From contig NC_065577.1 in NCBI RefSeq assembly GCF_937616625.2, positions 23,511,501 to 23,575,500 on the forward strand: a DNA stretch of 64,000 nt, written 5' to 3'. Below the pieces are notes generated by a model. It ran no database searches. It saw nothing but the letters and a program-made list of their open reading frames with translations, and had not been told where the DNA came from. Of the stretch, positions 13,401 to 24,350 are shown piece by piece. Each line of letters starts with the position of its first letter. The first letter of the stretch is position 1. Source of the DNA: Mercurialis annua. Its lineage: Eukaryota; Streptophyta; Magnoliopsida; Malpighiales; Euphorbiaceae. Both the position numbers and the translations under genes were made by a program.

Positions 13401-16400
13401 TTTCGTAAGGTTTGTAAACGTTTGGCTTAAATAGCTAAAAAGATGAAACACTTTGACTTGTTTCGTAACGTTCGTAAACGTTTGGCGTAAACTGCTAAAA
13501 AGATGAAACATTTAGATTTTTTTCATAACCTTTGTAAAAGTTTGGCTAAAATCATAAAAAATGTGAAACATGTGGGTTTTTTCGTAACGTTTGTAAATGT
13601 TTGGATGAAATAGCTAACAAGGTAAACGTTTGGATTTGTTTTGTAACGTTTGTAAACGTTTGGCTTAAATTGCTAAAAAGGTGAAACGCTTGGATTTGTT
13701 TCGTAACGTTTGTAAACGTTTTGCTTAAATTGCTAAAAAGGTGAAACTCTTGGATTTGTTTCGTAATGTTTTAAACGTTTGGCCTAAATTGTTAAAAAGG
13801 AGAAATTCTTTGTTTTGTTTTGTCAACGTTTGTAAATGTTTGGCTTAAATCGCTAAAAATGTAAAATGTTAGGATTTGTTTCGTAACGTTTTAAACGTTT
13901 GGTTTTGTTTCGAAAAAGTTTGTATACGTTTGGCTTAAAACGCTAAAAAGGTGAAACATTTGGATTTGTTTTGTAACGTTTGTAAACGTTTAGCTTAAAT
14001 CGCTAAAAAGCTGAAATGTTTGGATTTGTTTCGTAACGTTTGTAAAACTTTGGCTTAAATCTCTAAAAAGGTGAAACGTTTGGATTTGTTTTGTAAAGTT
14101 TGTAAACGTTTAGTTTAAATCGCTAAAAAGGTGAAACGTTTGGATTTGCTTCTCAACGTTTGTAAACGTTTGGCTTTTTCTAAAAAAAAAAAGTGAAACG
14201 CTTGAATTTGTTTCCTAATGTTTTTAAACGTTTGGCTTTGCTAAAAAGGTGAAACGCTTGGATTTGTTTCGTAACCTTTGTAAACGTGGCTTAAATTTTC
14301 TAAAAAGCTGAAACCTTTGGATTTGTTTTGTAACCTTTGTAAATGATTGGCTTAAATCGCTAAAAGGGTGAAACTTTTGGATTTGTTTCGTAACTTTTGT
14401 AAATGTTTGGCTTCAATCGTTAAAAAGGCAAAACATTTGGATTTTTTTTGTAATGTTTGTAAATGTTTGGCATAAATTGCTAAAATGGGAAATGTTTGGA
14501 TTTGTTTCGTAACGTTTGTGAACCTTTGGCTTAAAATGCTACAAGGTGAAATGTTTGGTTTTGTTTCGTAATGTTTGTACACGTTCGTCTTAACTCGCTA
14601 AAAAGGTGAAACGTTTGGATTTGTTTCGTAACGTTTGTAAAGGTTTGGCTTAAATTGCTAAAAAGGTGAAACGCTTGGAGTTTTTTCGTAACGTTTGTAA
14701 ACGTGTGGCTTAAATTACTAAAACGATGAAACGGTTTTATTTGTTTCATAACATTTGTAAACACTGGGCTTAAATTGCTAAAAAGGGGAAACGTTTGTAA
14801 ACGTTCAGCATAAATTGCTAAAAAGGGGAAACATTGGATTTTTTTCATAACTTTTATAATCGTTTGGCTTAAATTTCTAAAAAGGGGAAAGACTTGGATT
14901 TGTTTCGTAACGTTTATAAACGTTTGGCTTAAATTACTAAAAAGGTGAAACGATTGGATTTGTTTCGAAACGTTTGTAAACATTTGAATTAAACTACTAA
15001 AAAGGTGAAATGCTTGAATTTGTTTCGTAACGTTTGTAAACATTTGGCTTAAATTGCTAAAAAGGTGAAACGCTTGGTTTTATTTCGTAACGTTTGTAAA
15101 GGTTTGGCTTAAATAGCTAAAAATGTGAAACATTTGGATTTGTTTCGTAATGTTTTAAGCGTTTAGTCTTGTTTAGTAACGTTTGTAAACATTTGGCTTA
15201 AATCGCTAAAAAGGTGAAACGTTTGGATTTAATTCGTATGGTTTGTAAAAGTTTGGCTTAATCGCCTAAAAAGTGAATCATTTTGATTTGTTTTGTAATG
15301 TTTGTAAATGTTTTGCTGAAATCACTAAAAAGGGGAAACATTTGGATTTATTTCGTAACGCTTGTAAACGTTTGCCTTGAATCCCTAAAAAGGCAAAGAG
15401 TTTGGATTACTTTCGTAAACGTGTGTAAACATTTTGCTTAAATCGCTAAAGAGGTGAAACGTTTGGATTTGTTTCGTACCGTTTATAAACGTTTGGCTTA
15501 AATTGCTAAAAAGGGGAAACGTTTGGATTTGTTTCGTACCGTTTGTAAACGTTTGGCTTAAATCGCTATAAAGGTGAAACGTTTGGATTGGTTTTGTAAC
15601 GTTTGTAAACATTTGGCTTTATCGATAAAAAGGGAGAAACGTTTGGATTTGTTTCGTAACGTTTGTAAACGTTTGGATTTGTTTCTTAACGTTTGTATAT
15701 ATTTGGCTAAATTTTTTAAAAAGGTGAAACGCTTGGATTTGTTTCGTTACGTTTGTAAACGTTTGGCTTAAATTGCTAAAAGGTGAAACACTTGGTTTTG
15801 TTTCGTAACGTTTGTAAATGTTTGGCTTAAATTGCTAAATATGGGAAACATTTGGATTATTTTATAACGTGTGTAAATGTTGGTCTTCAATCGCTAAAAA
15901 GGTAAAATGTTTGGATTTGTTTCGTAACATTTGTAAACGTTTGGCTTAAATCGCTAAAAAGGCGAAACATTTGGATTTGTTTCTTAACGTTTTAAACAAT
16001 TGGCATAAATCGCTAAAATGGAGAAACTTTTGGATTTGTTTCGTAACATTTGTAAACGTTTGGCTTAAATCGCTAAAATGTTGAAACGTTTGGTTTTGTT
16101 TAGTAGCGTTTGTAAACGTTCGGCTTAAATCGCTAAAAAGGTCAACCGTTTGGATTTGTTTTCGTAATGTTTGTAAACGTTTTGCTTTAATTGCTAAAAA
16201 GGTGAAACGCTTGGATTTGTTTCATAGCGTTTGTAAACGTTTGGCTTAAATTGCTAAAAAGGTGAAACACTTGGATTTGTTTCGTAGCATTTGTAATCGT
16301 TTCGTTTTGTTTGGTAACGTTAGTAAACGTTTGGCTTAAATCGCTAAAAAGGGGAAACGTTTGGAATTGTTTCGTAAGGTTTGTAAACGTTTGGCTTAAA

Positions 16401-16610
16401 TTCCTAAAAAGGTGAAACGTTTGTTTTGTTCCGTAACGTTGGTAAACGTTAGGCTTAAATTGCTAAAAAGGTGAAACATTAGATTTGTAACGTTTGTAAA
16501 CGTTTGGCTTACATTGCTAAAAAGGTGAAACGCTTGGATTTGTTTCGTAACGTTTGTAAACGTTTGGATTAAATTGCTAAAAAGGCGAAACGTTTGGATT
16601 TATTTTGTAA
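10440..16610 (+). repeat. Tandem segmental duplication in satellite (copy 1 about 10440-13115, copy 2 about 13116-16610)
   Basis: The unusual stretch GGATTATATCGCTACAAAGG at about 10477 recurs at about 13157, and the following variants keep an offset of 2680 bases for over 1 kb (10801 with 13481; 11461 with 14140). Near 14390 copy 2 gains about 0.8 kb of extra monomers, after which homology resumes at offset about 3460-3510 (11881 with 15341; 12651 with 16141). This is a recent large duplication, since small defects such as an A-run at about 11505 and 14185 are shared. Confidence 0.85.
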
Positions 16611-16984
16611 CGTTTGTAAACGTTTTGGCTTCAATTGCTAAAAAGATGAAACGTTTGTTTTGTTTCGTAACGTTTGTAAACGTTCGGCTTAAATCGCTAA
16701 AAAGGTGAAACTTTGGATTCGTTTCGTAACGTTTGTAAACAGTTGGCTTAAATTTCTAAAAAGGTGAAAGGTTTGGATTTGTTTCGTAACGTTTGTAGAC
16801 GTTTGGCTTAAATTACTAAAAAGGTGAAACATTTCGATTTCTTTCGGAACGTTTGTAAACGTTTGGCTTAAATTGCTAAAAAGGCGAAACGCTTGGATTT
16901 GTTTCGTAACATTTGTAAACTTTTGGCTTTAATCGCTAAAAAGGTGAAACGTTTGGATTTGTTTCTTAACGTTTGTAAACGTTT

Positions 16985-19900
16985 GGCTTTAATCGCTATA
17001 AAAGGTGAAACGTTTGGATTTATTTCGTAACGTTTGGCTTAAATCGCTACCAAGGTGAAACGCTTCGATTTGTTTCGTAACATTTGTAAACGTTTGGCTT
17101 AAATTGCTTATAAGGTGAATTTTCCAAACGTTTGTAAACGTTTCGCTTAAGTTGCTAAAAAGGTTAAACGCTTGGATTTTTTTCGTAACCATTGTATATG
17201 TTTGGATTAAATTGCTAAAAAGGTTAAACCTTTGGATTTGTTTCGTAACCTTTGTAAATGTTTGGCTTAAATCGCTAAAATGGTGAAACGTTTGGCTTAA
17301 ATTGCTAAAAAGGAGAAACGCTTGGATTTGTTTCGTAACGTTTGTAAACGTTTGGATTAAATTGTTAAAAAGGTGAAACGCTTGGATTTGTTTCGTAACG
17401 TTTGTAAACATTTGGCTTAAATTACTAAAAAGGTGAAACACATGGATTTGTTTCGGAACGTTTGTAAACGTTTCACATAAATTGTTAAAAAGGTGAAACG
17501 GTTGGATTTGTTTCGTAGCGTATGTAAACATTTGGCTTATATTGCTTAAATGGTGAAATGCTTGGTTTTGTTTCGTAATGTTTGTAAAGGTTTTGCTTAT
17601 ATCGCTAAAAATGTGAAATGTTTGGATTTGTTTTGTAACGTTATAAACGTTTGGTTTTGTTTTGTAACGTTTGCAAACGTTTGGCTTAAATCGCTAAAAA
17701 GGTGAAACGTTTGAATTTGTTTCTAACGTTTTTAAACGTTTGGCTTAAGTTGCTCAAAAGGCAAAACTATTAAATTTGTATCGTAACGTTTGTAAACATT
17801 TGGCTGAAATAGCTAAAAAGGTGAAACATTTGGATTTGTTTCGTAATGTTTGTAAACGTTTGGCTTAAATCGCTAAAAAGGTGAAACGTTTGGCCTAAAT
17901 AGCTAAAAAGAGGAAACCTTTGGATTTATTTCGTAACGTTTGTAATCGTTTAGCTTAAATTGTGAAAAAGGGAAAACATTTGGATTTGTTTTAAGTTTGT
18001 AAATGTTTGGCTTAAATTGCTAATAAGGTGAAATACTTTGATTTGTTTAGTAACGTTTGTAAACGTTTGGCTTAAATTGCTAAATAGGTGAAACTCTTGG
18101 ATTTGTTTCGTAACGTTTGTAAATGTTTGGTTTGAATTGTTAAAAAGGTGAGTGTTTGGATTTGTTTCATAACCTTTGTAAATATTAGGCTTAAATCGCT
18201 AAAAAGGTGAAATGTTTAGATTTGTTTTGTAATGTTTGTAAACTTTTGGCTTAAATCGCTAAAAAGGTGAAAGGTTTGGATTCGTTTTGTAACGTTTGTA
18301 AATGTTTGGCTTAAATCGCTAAAGAGCGGAAACACTTGGATTTGTTTTGTAATGTTTGGCTGAAGTTGCTAAAAAGGTGAAACGCTTGGTTTTGTTTTGC
18401 AACGTTTGTAAACGTTTGGCTTAAATCGCTAAAAATATGAAACGTTTGGATTTGTTTCGTAACGTCTGTAAGCGTTTATCTTAAATTGCTAAATAAGTGA
18501 AACGCTTGGATTTGTTTTGTAACGTTTGTAAACGTTTGGATTAAATTGCTAAAAAGGTGAAACGCTAGGATTTGTTTCGTAACGTTTGTAAACGTTAGGC
18601 TTATAGAGCTAAAAAGGTGAAACCTTTGTTTTGTTTCGTAATGTTTGTAAACGTTCGGTTTAAATCACTAAAAAGGTGAAATATTGGATTTATTTCCTAA
18701 GGTTTGTAAACATATGGCTTAAATTGCTAAAAAGGTGAAACGCTTGGATTTGTTTCATAAAGTTTGGCTTAAATTACTAAACAGGGGAAACACTTGGATT
18801 TGTTCGGAATGTTTGTTAACGTTTGGCTTAAATTGCTAAAAACGCGAAATGCTTGGATTTGTTTCGTAATGTTTGTAAACGTTTGGCTTTAATTGCTAAA
18901 AGGGTGAAACGTTTGACTTTGTTACTTAACGTTTGTAAACGTTTGGCTAAAATCGCTAATAAAGGTGAAACGTTTGGATTTGTTTCGTAACGTTTGGCTT
19001 AAATCGCTAAAAAGGTGAAACGCTTGGATTTGTTTATTAACGTTTGTAAACGTTTGGCTTAAATTGCTAAAAAGGTGAATTGCTTAGGTTTGTTTCCTAA
19101 CGTTTGTAAACGTTTGGTTTAAATCGCCAAAAGGGTGAAACGTTTGTATTTGTTTCGTAACGTTTACAAATGTTTGGCTTCAATCCCTAAAAAGTTGAAA
19201 TGTTTGGATTTGTTTTGTAACGTTGTAAATGTTTGGCATAAATCGCTAAAAATGTGAAATGTTTGGATTTGTTTTGTCACATTTTAAACTTTTGGCTTAA
19301 ATTGTTAAAAAGTTGAAACGCTTGGATTTCTTTCGTAACGTTTGTAAACGTTTGGCTTAAATTTCTAAAAAGGTGAAACTCTTGGATTTCTTTCGCAACA
19401 TTTTAAACGTTTGGCTTAAATTGCTAAAAAGGTGAAATGCTTGGTTTTGTTTCTTAACTTTTGGCTAATATCACAAAAAAGGTGAAACGCTAAAAAGGTG
19501 AAATGGTTGGTTTTTATCGTACTGTTCGTAAACGTTCCGCTTAAATCGTTAAAAAGGTGAAACGTTTGGATTTGTTTCGTAATTTTTGTAAACGTTTGGC
19601 TTAAATTGCTAAAAAGGTGAAACGCTTGGATTTGTTTCGTAACGTTTGTAAATGTTTCACTTAAATTGCTAAAAAGGTGAAACTCTTGGATTTGTTTCGT
19701 ATAGTTTTAAACGTTTGGCCTAAATTGCTAAAAAGGTGAATTTTTTTGTTTTGTTTCGTAACGTTTGTAAATGTTTGGCTTAAATCGCTAAAAATGTGAA
19801 ATGATTGGATTTGTTTCGTAACATTTTAAACGTTTGGTTTTGTTTCGTAACGTTTGTAAATATTTGGCTTAAATCGCTAAAAAGGTGAAACGTTTGGATT

Positions 19901-20930
19901 TGTTTTGTAACGTTTTGGCTTAAATTTTCTAAAAAGGTGAAACGCTTTGATTTGTTTCGTAACGTTTGTAAACGTTTCGCTTAAATTTCTAAAAAGTTGA
20001 AACATTTGGATTTGTTTCATAACGTTTGTAAACGTTTGGCTTCAATTTCTAAAAAGGTGAAACGCTTGGATTTGTTTTGTAACGTTTGTAAACGTTTGGA
20101 TTAAATTGCTAAAAAGGTGACACGTTTATTTTGTTTCGTAATGTTTGTAAACGTTGGGCTAATATTGCTAAAAAGGTGAAACGTTTATTTTGTTTCGTAA
20201 TGTTTGTAAACGTTCGGTTTAAATCGCTAAAAAGGTGAAACATTTGATTTGTTTCGTAAGTTTTGTAAACATTTGGCTTAAATTGCTAAAAAGGTGAAAC
20301 GCTTGGATTTGTTTCATAATGTTTGTAAACGTTTGGCCTAAATTACTAAAAAGGAGAAACACTTGTATTTGTTTCGGAAAGTTTGTAAACGTTTGGAGTA
20401 AATTGATAAAAAGGCGAAATGCTTGGATTTGTTTTGTAACGTTTGTAAACGTTTGGCTAAATTCGCTAAAAAAGGTGAAACGTTTGGATTTGTTTCGTAA
20501 CGTTTGGCTTAAATCGCTAAAAAGGTGAAACGCTTGGACTTGTTTCGTAGCGTTTGTAAACGTTTGGCTTAAATTGCTAAAAAGGTGAAACGTTTGGATT
20601 TGTTTTGTAGCGTTTGTAAACGTTTGGCTTAAAATGCTAAAAAGGTGAAACGCTTGGATTTGTTTCGTAACCTTTGTAAACGTTTGGATTAAATTGCTAA
20701 AAAGGTGAAACCTTTGGATTTGTTTTGTCACCTTTGTAAACGTTTGGTTTAAATCGCCAAAAAGGTGAAACGTTTGGATTTGTTTCGTAGCGTTTAAAAA
20801 CGTTTGGCTTCAATCACTAAAAAGGTGAAATGTTTGGATTTGTTTTGTAACGTTTGTCACCGTTTGGCATAAATCACAGAAAAGGTGAAATGTTTGGATT
20901 TGTTTTGTCACGTTTTAAACTTTTGGCTTA
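16985..20930 (+). repeat. Higher-order satellite repeats, about 1.5-2.0 kb period
   Basis: The short monomer reading CGTAACGTTTGGCTTAAATC after a variant GGCTTTAATCGCTATAAAAG or GGCTAAAATCGCTAATAAAG stretch occurs at about 16985, 18950 and 20455. Neighbouring variants at 18618-18830 reappear at 20180-20390. Edges are approximate. Confidence 0.6.
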
Positions 20931-21189
20931 AATAGCTAAAATGGGGAAACATCTGAATTTCTTTCGTATCGTTTGTAAACATTTGGCTTAAATTGCTAAA
21001 AAGGTGTAATATTTGGTTTTGTTTCATAACGTTTGTAAACGTTCGGATTAAATCGCTAAAAAGGTGAAACGTTTGGCTTAAATTGCTAAAAAGGAGAAAC
21101 GCTTGGATTTATTTCGTAGCGTTTGAAAACGTTTGGCTTAAATTGTTAAAAAGGTGAAACGCTTGGATTTGTTTCGTAACGTTTGTAAA

Positions 21190-21194
21190 CGTTT
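21190..21194. repeat. Target-site duplication CGTTT (left copy)
   Basis: CGTTT directly precedes the 5' LTR and is repeated at 32497-32501 directly after the 3' LTR. Removing the element and one copy restores a normal satellite monomer (TAAACGTTTGGCTT). Confidence 0.92.
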
Positions 21195-21399
21195 CGTAAT
21201 ATCCCGTAAAATTTTAAAAATTTAAATTGCAAGTTCAGATAACATTTTAGTAGTTTTACGTATATTAAACTTGTTTTGTGATTGGATTTGAAAATGGGTT
21301 AATTCTAGTCCGGGTTTCGAAAAGGGTTAATTAAAGTCCGGGTTTCGAAAATATATATTTAAATAAAAATAAAAAAAATTATTATCCGGGTTGGTTTTC

Positions 21400-21608
21400 G
21401 GTCCAACCAGAAATGGTTGGACCAGGTCTCGTTGAACCGAGGTTCAAACGAGACCTGGTCTCGTACGAGAAGTGCAGGTCTTGTACCAGACCTGCGTTTT
21501 GTTAGCAGGTCTCGTACCAGACCTGCGTTTTGTTAGCAGGTCTCGTTTGAAACCCACAGGTCTCGTACGAGACCTGTTCAATCTCAGCAGGTCTCGTTTG
21601 AGACCTGC
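21400..21608. repeat. Dense palindrome array in 5' LTR U3
   Basis: Inverted repeats in a row: GGTCCAACC/GGTTGGACC around a 6-nt loop (21400-21423); a long imperfect GGTCTCGTT/AACGAGACC stem (21425-21455); TCTCGTACGAGA (21459-21470); GCAGGTCTTG/CAGACCTGC (21475-21496); a near copy at 21506-21527; a perfect 22-bp palindrome with arms ACAGGTCTCGT (21556-21577); and GCAGGTCTCG/GAGACCTGC (21587-21608). They could be sites for a dimeric factor, DNA cruciforms or RNA hairpins; which is unknown. Confidence 0.88.
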
Positions 21609-21699
21609 TGCGAGATTTCAGGGGGGCAGTTTTGCCCCCTGATTTCTCTCGATCTATCCACGTTTTAAAAACGCTTTTTGAACCAAATATCTCCACCAC

Positions 21700-21725
21700 A
21701 CTTCCAACTAACCCTAGCCGCCATC
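21700..21725 (+). promoter_or_regulatory. Possible telo-box-like promoter/leader motif in LTR
   Basis: CTAACCCTAGCCGCCATC resembles the plant telo-box (AAACCCTA) followed by GCC repeats, often found near transcription starts of translation-related genes. The same motif is kept in the 3' LTR at 29861-29877. Its place downstream of the palindromes fits a core promoter, but no clear TATA box was confirmed. Weak call. Confidence 0.25.
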
Positions 21726-23532
21726 TTTTCCCTTTTTCGCTGAGAAACCATCAATCAAAATCTCATCTGAAGTTGCTGCCATATGTGAGTTTTTGAAACC
21801 TTTAAATTCCGTTTTGGCTGAAAACGACCCTTTTGTTTTGATATCTTAATGGTATTAATCTATGGGTTATTGGTTTGTTAAGTGTTTGATTTCTGTTTTG
21901 CGTTTTGAGGTTTCGGTTTGGATTGTTCTTCGTTGTTCTTGGTTTCAAGCTTTTGTAAATGGATTCCATTGAATTTGGTTTCGTTTGATTTCATTAGCTT
22001 GATTCATGTGTCTTACTTTGAGTGTTGATCTTGATTATGTGTTGTTTTATTAAGTATTGATTCATTAATATAGGATAAAAATTAGTAAAGGGAAGGTTAA
22101 GAAAGATTGACATGATTTTTGAATTATGAAGTTTGAATTCGTTTTATGGTTCTGCAATATTAAGTTTGGTAAAATTGAAGAAGATGATGAGTTGTCCTTG
22201 TCCTATTGGTTATATTGATTTGCTTTTGGCTAAATGGTGATTTCAGTCACTGAGTTTTTGTATTTTAAATCTATTAATTCCTAAACTTATCTTTTAACTG
22301 TTTTAAATGATTTTTAAATTTCAATTTACGAAATTGGTTTAAACTTATTAATTAGCGGTTTAAATAATCTTATTATTTATAATTTGAAATTACTTTAGGC
22401 TTTAATATTTTTAAAATTTAAATTAATATTAAACTTATTATGGACTATATAAGATTTTATAATTGATTATATTAAATAAAAATTTTGGGGATTTCATTTA
22501 ATTTGAAAGTTTATCAAAATTAGTAATATTATTTTAAGACCTAAAAAAATATTCGTGTTATTTAAAATTAAATTAATAATTATTATTAATTATTATTTAA
22601 TTGTTGAATTGATATTTTTGTCTTAGAATGCCTTTGGAATTAAATTTATATTTTCCTTATTTTGTAATTTAATTATTTGAGATACTTGCCGGTAATAATC
22701 AATTACTTGAGTTTCAAGCTATTGAGTTCTATTTTGATAACGATTACTATTTTAGTAAATATTAAATTATAAATTGTGGTTTATAACTCTGATTTTATGG
22801 TTGGGTCGGGTTAGACTTGCGTCGCCCGACATGTGGGATTAGCCTGGTAGTTTTAAGAAACTCGGCTACCCCACTATTTGAGGAAAGGATTTTATTTATT
22901 AATTAAATATTATTTAATTAATATTTTCGGATGATTTTTAAATATGAACTCAATAGGCTTGATTTATTTACGGCATTATAATTTAAGTGATATTGTGTTT
23001 CTCTGTGTTTCTATCTGGATTATTATTTGTGCTAGTCCTACGTGGTGTCTAGTATTCTTAGAGTTAGGGGTTGGAGCGATTTTAACGCATGATTTATTTT
23101 TAGACTCTTCGACTACTCGCGCTCCGGAGTCGAACCAGGGTTAGCTGTTTGCCAAGATCACGTGGATAAGCAAGCAGTGAGTTTGTAGTAATATTTCCCG
23201 CCTTATTAAGTACCGCATCGTATTTTAATATTATAAATATTCGCGAACTGTTTTTACGGATTATGGATTTGGATTGAAACGAGCTACTCGATAGGCTTGT
23301 ATCGAGACTGTGTGCACTGGTAAGTACTCTGGGAAACGGCAGACTAAAGTCTTGCTTACGCTGGTATATTTATATGACGAGGATTTGTTCCCGTCCACTC
23401 TGGGTTTATCGGTATGCTATGTCATACTAACGCTGGGATCATTTCAATACTGTTTTCCATAATCATATAATATTAGTATAAAAAATGTTTTTATTTAAGG
23501 GTTTTAAACTTAATAAATGTAAATAGTATTGC

Positions 23533-23580
23533 GAACTCATCTCAGTATATCTGACCCCGTTGTTTTCCCAAATTTTCCAG
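23533..23580 (+). promoter_or_regulatory. Conserved LTR block of about 48 bp
   Basis: The block containing CTCAGTATATCTGACCCC and ending TTTTCCAG is almost unchanged in both LTRs of element 1 (also 32035-32082), in the solo LTR (42032-42080) and, inverted, in element 2 (54221-54268 and 62734-62781), although surrounding sequence diverges. The pyrimidine-rich end with CAG resembles a splice acceptor; it could instead be an RNA-processing or packaging signal. Role not known. Confidence 0.5.
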
Positions 23581-23994
23581 GTTTATGATTTGAAAGCTGG
23601 TCCACTCTGATTCTTTTGATTCCTCGGACGTTTTCATGTTATTAAACTAGTTTCTGTTTTCGAACTCTTAGACCGCAGTAGAACTAGTTATTTATTTCAT
23701 TTGATATTACACTTTGGAATTGTCGATATATTCGGTTATTTATATTTGGCATGATTACACTGGAATATTTTATTATTATATTAAGGCATGCTGTGGAAAA
23801 TTTCAGATACTTAAGTTATTTATATTAGAACTGTATTATAAATTGCTAGAATTAGGTTGGAGTCTCGGTTGCCCCCGAGCAGTTTTCTGCATGTTTAAAT
23901 GTTTATTTGATTTCCGCGAGGCTTGCTACGGGTTTTGGTACAACCATACCCATACCCTAGCGCCGGTCACGATTCATGAAATTGGGTCGTGACA

Positions 23995-24350
23995 AAGTTG
24001 GTATCAAAGCTTTAGTTTCGAACTAAGGCCAAATTTTTGCATGTTACGATTTTATTGCTTTAAGGCATGTTAAGTGTTACTGTTGTATCATAGGATCTAC
24101 TGCGGAATTAGGATTCAAGTTTTGTCTTTTGAAATGTTATCATTTGTTTTCAAAACTTTCTACCTTCACCTTTAGGAATGTTTGAGTCGGTCTTATGTGT
24201 TATTGATGTTTTACTTTGCGAAATTTTTGCTTTACCCTGGAATGTTAGTGTTATTACTCTGGATAAATTGTTAATTTTTGAGCTATTTACATTTACCCTG
24301 GGTGTTGCCATGTGGGCATTGTTTGAGATTTATCTGTTTCATTCTTAGGA
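23995..24350 (+). other. Untranslated leader of element 1 with primer-binding site
   Basis: The stretch between 5' LTR and gag start holds the primer-binding site TGGTATCAAAGC at 23999-24010, complementary to the 3' end of initiator methionine tRNA with one mismatch (A where element 2 has G), four bases after the LTR. The remaining 340 bases are AT-rich with no recognised feature; a packaging signal would be expected here but cannot be identified. Confidence 0.8.

Larger units (their letters stand above)
2925..21194 (+). repeat. 60-bp satellite array, block B
   Basis: This is the longest uninterrupted satellite block, about 18.3 kb or roughly 300 monomers, in the same orientation as the other blocks. 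Many monomers are exactly 60 bp. Others lack precisely one 30-bp half, for example near 12111-12150, 17281-17310 and 21061-21090. Recognisable variant monomers recur in the same order at distances of 1.5-3.5 kb, showing duplication of multi-monomer segments. No host gene, promoter or RNA gene is seen. The block ends in the target-site duplication of the chromovirus at 21195. Confidence 0.97.
21195..23994 (+). mobile_element. 5' LTR of element 1
   Basis: 2800 bp, beginning CGTAATATCCCG where family members start TGTAATATCCCG, and ending GGGTCGTGACA. The palindrome cluster is at 21400-21608. About 370 bp present in the 3' LTR (29975-30347) is missing near 21832; the solo LTR has related sequence there, so this is a deletion. 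A 17-bp direct repeat (AGTCCGGGTTTCGAAAA) lies at 21307 and 21334. Two reading frames, 22944-23144 and 23714-23992, have counterparts in the 3' LTR only because the LTRs are copies of each other. Confidence 0.92.

Noticed and set aside
22944..23144. Small LTR frame present in both LTRs of element 1 (also 31447-31671), and the 92-residue pair 23714-23992 / 32216-32494
   Set aside because: The LTRs are copies of each other, so agreement is no evidence of coding; no recognisable domain and no equivalent frame in the element 2 family.
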